Source of the DNA: Candidatus Apopatosoma intestinale
GTDB lineage: Bacteria > Bacillota > Clostridia > Oscillospirales > CAG-272
Assembly (NCBI GenBank): GCA_003524145.1
Contig: DODZ01000049.1
Coordinates: 1-12,780, forward strand
Length of the DNA: 12,780 nucleotides
Reading direction: 5' to 3'
Below the pieces are notes generated by a model, which made no database searches, was not told where the DNA came from, and saw nothing but the letters and a program-made list of their open reading frames with translations. Below are positions 1-5,605 of this stretch, one piece after another. The first letter of the stretch is position 1; each line of letters starts with the position of its first letter. The translations under genes were made by a program, and so were the position numbers.

Positions 1-10
1 GTATCAGACC

Positions 11-534
11 CACGCCCGCCCTGCTCTTTTAGCGGGCGTGCAGACAATGCTTGCACGAATCTGCTCGGCTTTCTCGTGTGATATGTTCGCACGCGTGGTA
101 TAGATGAAGCTGTGGAGAGCGGCAAAACCGCCTACTTTCACTATATCCTTTGCCGCACGCACTTGCCACGCACTACTTCTTGCGACTAACTCGTGCACGC
201 GGAAGAAGATTTTTAAGAGGATGGAAAATCCTCTTAAATGACTTTTGGTACTTTTCGTCACTGAAAAGTACGATAAAGAAAAGTTACTTTATGATTTTTT
301 TGGGTCGTCGAGGCGCCGACCCCTACAAGATAAAACTCAAGTAAAGCCAACACCCAAAGCAAAAATCAAAATCCTTACCCGCTTTTTCTTTTGACATTGC
401 CGCCGCAAAAGAAAAAGCTATAAAAAAAGAAAGCGCCGGAAGAAGATGTCGCGCTCCGCAGAGCGCGAAATGCTCTGCCCTTGACCCGCAAGCCTCCCCA
501 AAGGCTTGACCTAAACTTTAATTGGCGGGCGAAA
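11..534 (+). repeat. Multi-hairpin intergenic repeat, copy A
   Basis: This non-coding block reappears at 8487-9018 (copy B) with the same order of hairpins. Perfect inverted pairs are: H1 CACGCCCGC 11-19 with 32-40; H3 TTTAAGAGGAT 212-222 with 228-238 around a GGAAA loop; H4 GTACTTTTC 248-256 with 263-271; H5 GGGTCG 302-307 with 317-322, followed by CCTACAA; H6 GCTTTTTCTTTTG 381-393 with 406-418; H7 TCGCGCTC 449-456 with 461-468; and a last one, CAAGCCT 489-495 with 502-508. Positions 41-200 are also shared with copy B but I cannot fold them with confidence. Similarity to copy B ends near the shared GGCGGGCGAAAA at 523-534. Short open frames cross the block, but a one-base indel between copies (near 272-278) breaks them, so it is not coding. 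No transposase or clear terminal inverted repeats are visible. It could be a non-autonomous mobile element, a REP/BIME-like mosaic or a structured RNA. Confidence 0.85.
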
Positions 535-592
535 ACTTTAACGGAAAAAGGCGGCGCAAAACTTTATTTCCCCTCAAATTCTCTCAAACCGC

Positions 593-621
593 TTGAAAAA
601 CAGCCGCAGTTATGGTATTAT
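593..621 (+). promoter_or_regulatory. Probable glyA promoter (extended -10)
   Basis: TTGAAA at 593-598 is followed by a 17-nt spacer and TATTAT at 616-621. A TG at 613-614 one base before the -10 makes it an extended -10 element. An overlapping TATAAT at 619-624 would need a 20-nt spacer and is less likely. The site lies 59 bases after the end of repeat copy A and leaves a leader of only about 30 nt before the glyA start, so there is no room for a riboswitch. Confidence 0.55.
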
Positions 622-657
622 AATATGTAAAATAATATTCACAGGCGGTAAAACACG

Positions 658-1899
658 ATGGTAAACGAAAATATTGAATTTCTGAAAAGCTACGACCCCG
701 AAATAGGCAATGCAATAGGCATGGAGCTTGCCCGCCAGCGCAGAGGAATCGAGCTTATAGCAAGCGAAAATTTTGTCTCTCCCGCAGTGCTTGCGGCAAT
801 GGGCTCGCCGCTGACAAACAAATATGCCGAGGGCTATCCCGGCAAGCGTTATTACGGCGGCTGCGAATGCGTCGACATCGTTGAAAACATAGCTATCGAG
901 CGCGCAAAGAAGCTTTTCGGCGCGGAGCACGCAAATGTTCAGCCTCACAGCGGCGCGCAGGCGAATCTTGCCGTTTATTTTGCCCTGCTCTCTCCCGGCG
1001 ACAAGGTGCTCGGCATGAGCCTTGCCGACGGCGGTCATCTCACACACGGAAGCCCTGTCAACCTTTCCGGCACATATTACAATTTCCTCTCCTACGGCGT
1101 GGACGAAAAAACACACCGCATAGATTACGATAAGCTCCGCGAAAAGGCGCTTGCCGAGCGTCCCAAGCTTATTGTTGCGGGCGCGTCGGCTTATCCCCGC
1201 GCAATAGATTTCAAGTGCATTTCCGAAATAGCACACGAGGCAGGCGCATATTTCATGGTCGATATGGCGCATATCGCAGGTCTTGTGGCGGCGGGACTTC
1301 ATCAGAATCCCGTGCCCTATGCCGATGTCGTCACCACCACAACGCACAAAACGCTCCGCGGTCCGCGCGGCGGTATGATTCTCTGCCGCGCAGAGCTTGC
1401 GCAGAAGATAAACAAGGCTATATTCCCCGGCACGCAGGGCGGTCCTCTCATGCACATTATCGCGGCAAAAGCCGTCTGCTTCGGCGAGGCGCTCAAGCCC
1501 GAATTTGTCGAATATCAGAAGAGAATCGTCAGTAACGCCGCCGCGCTCGCGGATGAGCTTCTCTCCGAGGGCTTTGATCTCGTTTCGGGCGGCACGGACA
1601 ATCATCTCATGCTCGTCGACCTGCGCCCGATGAACATCACGGGCAAGGAGCTTGAGCGTCGTCTTGACGAGGTCTATATCACGGCAAACAAAAATACGAT
1701 ACCGAATGACCCGCAGAGCCCCTTTATAACAAGCGGCATACGCCTCGGTACGCCCGCCGTGACCACCCGCGGCTTCACCGAAGAGGATATGCGCGAAACG
1801 GCGCATCTGATAAAGCTCGCGGCGACGGATTTCGAGGCGAGCGCCGATAATATACGCAGCCGCGTGACGGCACTCTGCGAAAAGCATCCGCTTTATTGA
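658..1899 (+). CDS. glyA: Serine hydroxymethyltransferase
   Basis: This cytosolic PLP enzyme converts serine and tetrahydrofolate to glycine and 5,10-methylene-tetrahydrofolate, feeding the one-carbon pool for purine, thymidylate and methionine synthesis. The 413-residue product has the usual bacterial length. The opening IELIASENFVSPAVL (31-45), NKYAEGYPGKRYYGG (54-68) and the PLP-lysine motif VVTTTTHKTLRGPRGG with Lys231 are diagnostic. VDMAHIAGL (201-209) carries the aspartate that contacts the PLP ring nitrogen, and FPGTQGGPLMH follows. The ATG at 658 is chosen because the first residues match the family N-terminus and AGGCGG lies at 643-648, 9 nt upstream; this ribosome binding site is weaker than those of the later genes. 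It appears monocistronic: its own promoter is upstream and a 168-nt gap separates it from holA. A long open frame on the opposite strand is a codon-bias shadow. Confidence 0.98.
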   Translation: MVNENIEFLKSYDPEIGNAIGMELARQRRGIELIASENFVSPAVLAAMGSPLTNKYAEGYPGKRYYGGCECVDIVENIAIERAKKLFGAEHANVQPHSGAQANLAVYFALLSPGDKVLGMSLADGGHLTHGSPVNLSGTYYNFLSYGVDEKTHRIDYDKLREKALAERPKLIVAGASAYPRAIDFKCISEIAHEAGAYFMVDMAHIAGLVAAGLHQNPVPYADVVTTTTHKTLRGPRGGMILCRAELAQKINKAIFPGTQGGPLMHIIAAKAVCFGEALKPEFVEYQKRIVSNAAALADELLSEGFDLVSGGTDNHLMLVDLRPMNITGKELERRLDEVYITANKNTIPNDPQSPFITSGIRLGTPAVTTRGFTEEDMRETAHLIKLAATDFEASADNIRSRVTALCEKHPLY

Positions 1900-1939
1900 T
1901 TTTTTGCGGCGATTGTTTCCCATCGCGGACATAAAACGC

Positions 1940-2009
1940 AAAAATCGGCAAAATCCGCATGAATATTGCATTTTTTCTCATTTTACGCATGAAAACAACG
2001 CCGATTTTT
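1940..2009 (+). terminator. Possible long-loop terminator after glyA
   Basis: AAAAATCGGC (1940-1949) can pair over 10 bp with GCCGATTTTT (2000-2009), and the right arm supplies the U run. The loop of 50 nt is much longer than in a typical intrinsic terminator, although it holds a repeated CGCATGAA (1958-1965 and 1987-1994). No better terminator lies between glyA and holA, so this is tentative; transcription could also read through. Confidence 0.25.
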
Positions 2010-2039
2010 TGTGGAAAAACCTGTGGATATTGTGGAAAA
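2010..2039. promoter_or_regulatory. Cluster of three DnaA-box-like sites before holA
   Basis: Read on the + strand, TGTGGAAAA (2010-2018), TGTGGATAT (2022-2030) and TGTGGAAAA (2031-2039) sit in one orientation with gaps of 3 and 0 bases. On the other strand the first and third read TTTTCCACA, which fits the DnaA-box consensus TTWTNCACA fully; the middle one differs from TTATCCACA by one base. A weaker TTGGAAAAA follows. The cluster ends 28 bases before the holA start. No dnaA or dnaN gene is visible, so this is more likely a regulatory or titration site than the replication origin. Binding has not been shown; the match is by sequence only. Confidence 0.5.
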
Positions 2040-2067
2040 CTTGGAAAAAACTGGGAGGAACGGGAAA

Positions 2068-3156
2068 GTGGCTGAAAAATTCAGATATATGAGACCCGAG
2101 GAGCTTGCCGCCGAAATAAAGAGCGGCGGACTTCGCGGCGCATATGTTTTTCTCGGCGATGAGGACTATCTCAAGCGCCATTACCTCTCGGAGATATATA
2201 AAAGCATAATGAGCGCGGAGGGACTGGAGCTTTTCAATTACGGAAAAATCTCATTTTCGCCTGTCTCTGGCGGCAGGGATGCGGGTTTTTCCGCGCTTGC
2301 CTCTTCGCTTTCCTCCTTCCCTATGGGACAGGAGCGGCGGCTGACGGAAATCCGTGACCTCGCGGTGGACGGGCTTCCCGCCTCGGCACTTGATATGCTC
2401 TGCGAAAATCTCAAGGCGGCAGACGAGACAAACATTGCCGTTCTCTGCCTGCGCAAAAACGAATGGACCTTTGACTACAAAACCGAAAATTCGCAGGAAT
2501 TCAAGAAGCTTTCCGCCGTGGCAAAGCTCGTGCGCTTTGATACGCAGAGTAAACCGAAGCTGAAGGCATGGGCGGCGCGTCATCTCTCGCGCGAGGGAGT
2601 CGGAGCGTCCGATGCGGCACTCGATATACTCGTCGATATGTGTTCGCTTGAGATGTCGGTCATCGCCGGAGAAACGGCAAAGCTCTGCTTCTATGCGCAC
2701 GGAAACGGAAAAAGCGAAATAACGGCAAGCGATGTCCGCTCTGTCGTTTCGCAGGCAGTGGCGACGGAAGCGCCGCCCTTTGCCATGCTTGAAGCGGCGC
2801 AGAAATGGAGCATAGCCGATATGTATGCCGTCATGGCGACGGCTCGCGACCTGCGTGAGGAGCCTGTTGCGCTCGTTGCCAAGCTGGGAAAAATCCTCTG
2901 CGATATGCTCCGCGTCAAGGCGGGGCTGGAGGCGGGTATGACCCCTGCGCAGATAGCCAAGGAAACGAAAATGAAGGAATACAGCGTATCGAAATATGCC
3001 GCCGCAGTGGCAAAGGCACCCATATCGAAGCTGGAGGACTCCGTGCGGCTTGCCTGCGAAACGGATGCGGCGCTCAAAAGCACGCAGACCGACGGCTATG
3101 TTCTCATCGACATGCTTATTGCCGGAATATATACGCCGAGGTCGCTTTTATGCTGA
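2068..3156 (+). CDS. holA: DNA polymerase III subunit delta
   Basis: This is the delta subunit of the clamp loader, which opens the beta sliding clamp and loads it on primed DNA. The product of 362 residues is close to the family length. The N-terminus GAYVFLGDEDYLKRHYL (24-40) matches the delta pattern of a degenerate AAA+ domain without a working P-loop. The middle has the small-domain pattern with EMSVIAGETAKLCFYA, and the C-terminal collar helices include VALVAKLGKILCDMLRVK and a final TDGYVLIDMLIAGIY. I chose GTG at 2068 because GGGAGG at 2053-2058 stands 9 nt upstream; the frame stays open to a GTG at 2011, but that start has no ribosome binding site and would translate the DnaA-box cluster. 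The 3' end overlaps the next gene by 7 nt, implying translational coupling. Confidence 0.93.
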   Translation: MAEKFRYMRPEELAAEIKSGGLRGAYVFLGDEDYLKRHYLSEIYKSIMSAEGLELFNYGKISFSPVSGGRDAGFSALASSLSSFPMGQERRLTEIRDLAVDGLPASALDMLCENLKAADETNIAVLCLRKNEWTFDYKTENSQEFKKLSAVAKLVRFDTQSKPKLKAWAARHLSREGVGASDAALDILVDMCSLEMSVIAGETAKLCFYAHGNGKSEITASDVRSVVSQAVATEAPPFAMLEAAQKWSIADMYAVMATARDLREEPVALVAKLGKILCDMLRVKAGLEAGMTPAQIAKETKMKEYSVSKYAAAVAKAPISKLEDSVRLACETDAALKSTQTDGYVLIDMLIAGIYTPRSLLC

Positions 3157-3761
3157 CGATATCAAGACCCATCATCGTAGAGGGCAAATACGATAAAATA
3201 AAGGTTGCCTCCGTCGCGCACGCCGTTATTGTGCAGACCGACGGCTTCGGAATTTTTAAAAACGACGAGCGCGCGGCTCTTATCCGCAGGCTCGCCGAAA
3301 AAAACGGCGTTATTGTTCTTACCGACAGCGATGCGGCGGGTATGACGATACGCAATTATATAAAAAATATCCTCCCCGCCGACAAGATAATAAATCTCTA
3401 TACGCCCGAAGTCTGCGGCAAGGAGAAGCGCAAAAAAACACCCTCCAAGGCAGGGCTTCTCGGAGTTGAGGGCACGGACGCCGAAAAGCTCCGCGAGGTT
3501 CTGCGCCCGTATTCCGACGGGGGCGAACCTACAGGCGGAGCACGCGTGACAAAAGCCGAGCTTTACGCGCTGGGGCTGTGCGGCGGGAAAAATTCCGCCG
3601 AGAAGAGAAAAGCTCTCCTTCGCGAGCTTTCGCTTCCTCAGACGCTCTCGGCAAACGCAATGCTTGAGGCGGTGAGCCTTACTGTTTCTCCCGAAAAGTG
3701 GGAGGAAACAATATCAAAAATTTCCGCAAAGGAATGGCAAAAAGATGAAGTTTCTGAATAA
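3150..3761 (+). CDS. rnmV: RNase M5-like Toprim protein (5S rRNA maturation)
   Basis: The 203-residue product starts directly with a Toprim domain: PIIVEGKYDKIKV with Glu11, TDGFGIF (30-36) and the DxD motif LTDSDAAG with Asp59 and Asp61. After it comes KKTPSKAGLLGVEGTD, which resembles the RNase M5 segment that leads to the conserved GVEHA region. RNase M5 cleaves 5S rRNA precursor in Firmicutes together with ribosomal protein L18, and its Toprim residues bind metal. The C-terminal half (about 125-203) is the family's less conserved domain (DUF4093 type). The start overlaps the holA stop by 7 nt, and its own end overlaps gtrA by 17 nt. In Bacillus rnmV lies near ksgA, so this neighbourhood is different. 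The gene symbol is by homology; a Toprim protein of another role is possible but less likely given mrnC nearby. Confidence 0.82.
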   Translation: MLTISRPIIVEGKYDKIKVASVAHAVIVQTDGFGIFKNDERAALIRRLAEKNGVIVLTDSDAAGMTIRNYIKNILPADKIINLYTPEVCGKEKRKKTPSKAGLLGVEGTDAEKLREVLRPYSDGGEPTGGARVTKAELYALGLCGGKNSAEKRKALLRELSLPQTLSANAMLEAVSLTVSPEKWEETISKISAKEWQKDEVSE

Positions 3762-4251
3762 AATGATCGATGCCGTGCTTAAATTTTTCCATTTGGAGAG
3801 ATTTAAGGAGCTGATAGTTTACATAGTGATAGGCGGGCTGACAACAGTTGTCGACTGGCTCGTTTTTGCGCTGATGGATCTTATCCTGCCGCAGTTCGGC
3901 GGCGCTTTCTTCGAGCGCTTTCCGAATGCCGTGGAATATTCCGTTGCGTGGGCGGCGGCTGTCGTATTTGCATATTTTACAAATAAATATCTCGTTTTTG
4001 AGGCGCAGGGGCGCTCTTTTGCGGAATTTTGCAAATTTGTTCTCTCGCGCGTATTTACACTCGCGGTCTCGCTTGCGGGTGATGCGCTCCTCTGCGGTGT
4101 GCTCGATATGAATAAATATCTTGCCAAGCTGATAATTGCCGTTGTCGTAGTAATACTCAATTATATAACAAGCAAGCTGCTTGTTTTCACAAAGAAAAAA
4201 CCGGCGGCAAAGACCGAAGGCGCAGACACGGAGGAAAAGGCAGATGAATGA
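3745..4251 (+). CDS. GtrA-family membrane protein
   Basis: This 168-residue protein has four predicted membrane segments, at about 21-47, 63-86, 97-120 and 124-148. The family signature F-x-x-N-K-x-x-V-F is seen at FAYFTNKYLVF (76-86), and an echo, LNYITSKLLVF (138-148), closes the last segment; this two-fold symmetry is typical of GtrA proteins. GLTTVVDW (31-38) in the first segment also fits. Known members take part in moving lipid-linked sugars across the membrane or in cell-wall glycosylation, but the substrate here cannot be read from the sequence. The tail (149-168) is charged and probably cytoplasmic. The ATG at 3745 has AAAGGA at 3728-3733; an ATG at 3763 is a poorer alternative. It overlaps both neighbours, which are rRNA maturases, and I see no functional reason for that pairing. 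Confidence 0.85.
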   Translation: MKFLNKMIDAVLKFFHLERFKELIVYIVIGGLTTVVDWLVFALMDLILPQFGGAFFERFPNAVEYSVAWAAAVVFAYFTNKYLVFEAQGRSFAEFCKFVLSRVFTLAVSLAGDALLCGVLDMNKYLAKLIIAVVVVILNYITSKLLVFTKKKPAAKTEGADTEEKADE

Positions 4252-4642
4252 AGCCGTTTCACACGGCGGCATAGTGCTCGCCTATATCGGCGACGCCGTA
4301 CTTGAAATACTGATAAGAGAAAGACTGGTTTCTCTCGGCATGAGCGATACGGGCGAAATGAGCCGCGTGGCGCAGAGCCTGATATGCGCACCGGCACAGA
4401 GCGCACGTATGGAAAAGCTTTTTCCCATGCTGACAGAGGAGGAAGAGGCTGTCTATCGCCTCGGACGCAACCACCACACAAATTCCAAGCCGAAAAAAGC
4501 AACGGCGGCGGAATATCATCGCGCGACGGGAATGGAAGCTGTTTTCGGATATCTGCATTTTTCGGGCGAAACGGAGCGTATTCGCGAGCTTTTTGAGGCG
4601 GCATACGGCGATATTTATGAAAATTTATTGAATAGAATTTAA
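4244..4642 (+). CDS. mrnC: Mini-ribonuclease III (23S rRNA maturation)
   Basis: This 132-residue protein consists of a single RNase III catalytic domain with no double-stranded RNA-binding domain, as in Mini-III. AYIGDAVLEILIRE (10-23) is the first catalytic motif with its Asp and Glu. RVAQSLICAPAQSARMEKL and YRLGRNHHTNSKPKKATAAEYHRATGMEAVFGYL (split here only by length) include the second acidic motif and the basic stretch typical of the family. Mini-III acts as a dimer and trims both ends of 23S rRNA precursor, helped by ribosomal protein L3 in Bacillus. The ATG at 4244 is chosen because GGAGG at 4230-4234 lies 9 nt upstream; it overlaps gtrA by 8 nt. Together with the M5-like gene it places 5S and 23S end-processing enzymes in one transcription unit. 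No clear terminator follows. Confidence 0.93.
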   Translation: MNEAVSHGGIVLAYIGDAVLEILIRERLVSLGMSDTGEMSRVAQSLICAPAQSARMEKLFPMLTEEEEAVYRLGRNHHTNSKPKKATAAEYHRATGMEAVFGYLHFSGETERIRELFEAAYGDIYENLLNRI

Positions 4643-4702
4643 AAAAATCTTAAAAAATGCAAAAAGTTATACTCCTGTGACGCAAAAAATTGTTAAATAC
4701 AG

Positions 4703-4731
4703 TTGACAAGCAAAAATTTTTATGATATAAT
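4703..4731 (+). promoter_or_regulatory. Near-ideal sigma-A promoter of the XRE gene
   Basis: TTGACA (4703-4708), a 17-nt spacer (4709-4725) and TATAAT (4726-4731) match the consensus at all twelve core positions. TG at 4723-4724 adds an extended -10 element. Transcription should start near 4738-4740, giving a leader of about 62-64 nt. A promoter this complete usually needs repression, and the gene it drives encodes a DNA-binding protein. Confidence 0.85.
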
Positions 4732-4740
4732 TGCCTTGTA

Positions 4741-4782
4741 TAGCATATAGCATAAATTGCTGTGCAGTCAAAAAAAGCGCAG
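4741..4782 (+). promoter_or_regulatory. Leader repeats and hairpin, possible operator
   Basis: TAGCATA occurs twice in tandem at 4741-4754, directly at or just after the expected transcription start. AGCA and TGCT arms follow around TAAAT. A small hairpin can form between CTGTGC (4760-4765) and GCGCAG (4777-4782), with one T-G pair, ending 5 nt before the ribosome binding site. The position suits an operator for self-repression by the XRE protein, but this is inference from placement alone. Confidence 0.35.
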
Positions 4783-4801
4783 TATTTAGGGGGGTATATT
4801 T

Positions 4802-5143
4802 ATGAGATATGGGCAAAGCAGAATCGAGCTGACAGATGAAGAACGCAGAGAAGCAAAGGCTGTCCTTCGTGATAATCTTGTTTCGCTCAGAAAAAATCTT
4901 TTCCTTTCGCAGACAGAGTTCGGTAACCGTACCGGCATTTCGCGCATCAGACTCAGCATGATTGAGTGCGGAAAGTATGAGATGACATGGTCGCAGTTTA
5001 CTTCCATTCTTCTCATCTTCCTTACAAACAGAAGCACAAATCATATCATTCTGAAGAGCAAGATGTTTAATGAGAAGCTTTACCTCTATCTGCAGTGCAA
5101 GAGAGAGGGAGAAGAACTCGACACCAATTTCAAACTGCTTTAA
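4802..5143 (+). CDS. Small XRE-family (HTH_3-type) transcriptional regulator
   Basis: This 113-residue protein carries one helix-turn-helix of the Cro/C1-XRE type at about residues 22-75: LRDNLVSLRKNLFLSQTEF (22-40), then TGISRIRLSMIECGKYEMT with the usual recognition-helix layout and the W-containing turn after it. The C-terminal 35 residues (FNEKLYLYLQCKREGEELD and on) have no recognisable ligand-binding or dimerisation domain. It is probably a dimeric DNA-binding repressor; target genes are unknown. The ATG at 4802 has AGGGGGG at 4788-4794, 7 nt upstream, a strong site. It is monocistronic: its own consensus promoter is upstream and an intrinsic terminator begins 5 nt after the stop. No toxin, antitoxin partner or phage gene is beside it, so a housekeeping regulator is as likely as a remnant of a mobile element. 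Confidence 0.85.
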   Translation: MRYGQSRIELTDEERREAKAVLRDNLVSLRKNLFLSQTEFGNRTGISRIRLSMIECGKYEMTWSQFTSILLIFLTNRSTNHIILKSKMFNEKLYLYLQCKREGEELDTNFKLL

Positions 5144-5148
5144 TCAGA

Positions 5149-5182
5149 AAAAGCGGACATCCGACGGGATGTCCGCTTTTAT
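5149..5182 (+). terminator. Intrinsic terminator of the XRE gene
   Basis: A perfect 14-bp stem pairs AAAAGCGGACATCC (5149-5162) with 5167-5180 around a GACG loop, and the right arm ends in TTTTATT. Because the left arm begins with AAAA, it could also terminate transcription from the opposite strand. Confidence 0.93.
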
Positions 5183-5190
5183 TGGTTTTG

Positions 5191-5220
5191 CCGGAGAGAT
5201 ATACTTCTCTTCCGGTTTTT
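5191..5220 (+). terminator. Second tandem intrinsic terminator
   Basis: CCGGAGAGA (5191-5199) pairs with TCTC (5206-5209) and TCCGG (5211-5215), leaving one bulged T at 5210 and a six-base loop. TTTTT follows at 5216-5220. It stands 10 nt after the first terminator, giving a back-up stop before secA. Confidence 0.75.
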
Positions 5221-5269
5221 CCGTGCGCGGCAATTGAAGCGCCGCATAAATTCTTCGCGCCGCATCAAG

Positions 5270-5307
5270 GCTTTCGCCCGACCTTTCCGGAAAGGTCGGG
5301 CGAAAGC
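5270..5307. repeat. Perfect 38-bp palindrome
   Basis: Two 19-base arms meet without spacer between 5288 and 5289, in the centre CCGG. Beyond the perfect part, pairing continues over 5267-5310 with one G-T pair, so the whole reads AAGG...CTTT. As RNA it would fold into a long GC-rich hairpin with a small loop on either strand, followed by a short U run, so it may be a third, bidirectional terminator. Other readings are a site for a dimeric DNA-binding protein or a cruciform. It stands 299 nt before the secA start. Confidence 0.8.
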
Positions 5308-5548
5308 TTTCACTTTATCGTGAGAACCGTCCGCAAAGCGGGAATTTCCGAAAAAGTCTTTTTTTCCGTGAGTCCTTGCGGCTGCGGTGCAAATGCGTAA
5401 GGCGGCAGCCGTGACTGCAGGTTTAAAATTCTCTGTTTTTCCGCAAATTTTTCAAAATTCCGCGTTTTTCTTCACAATGAAAATGAATAATATACAAATT
5501 TTTTTAAAATATTTTGAAAATGGTATAGTAATTAAAAGGAAAATATTA

Positions 5549-5554
5549 TATAAT
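5549..5554 (+). promoter_or_regulatory. Candidate secA -10 box
   Basis: TATAAT at 5549-5554 lies 52 nt before the secA start in the AT-rich stretch 5470-5590. The -35 position holds only TAGTAA (5526-5531), so the match is one-sided. A TTGAAA at 5514-5519 is too far away. The stretch between the palindrome and this box (5311-5500) shows no gene or convincing RNA structure. Confidence 0.35.
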
Positions 5555-5605
5555 ACATTTGTAAAATCGAAAAATATCGTCATTTACCTGAAAGGACAAA
5601 ATATT

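Noticed and set aside
150..344. Similar small open frames in repeat copies A (150-344) and B (8611-8811)
   Set aside because: The peptide similarity follows from DNA similarity. A one-base indel between copies shifts the frame after the H4 hairpin, and the hairpins lie in the middle of the frame, so structure and not protein is conserved.
622..657. Glycine riboswitch or other leader control of glyA
   Set aside because: The leader after the predicted start site is only about 30 nt, too short for a riboswitch, and shows no matching motif.
610..1971. Long open frame (453 codons) on the - strand over glyA
   Set aside because: It is the complement of a clearly conserved glyA reading frame. The translated product is rich in Arg, Cys and His with no recognisable domain, as expected of a GC-biased codon shadow.
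2010..2039. Chromosomal replication origin
   Set aside because: Only three box-like sites are present, and dnaA and dnaN are not beside them, so an origin call is not supported.
2011..2067. N-terminal extension of holA from GTG at 2011
   Set aside because: No ribosome binding site precedes it, the added 19 residues do not belong to the delta family, and GTG at 2068 has GGGAGG at a good distance. The extension is made by the DnaA-box-like repeats.
5387..5605. N-terminal extension of SecA by 73 residues
   Set aside because: The upstream residues are unlike SecA, and the AT-rich stretch contains a candidate -10 box. ATG 5606 gives the canonical N-terminus with a ribosome binding site.
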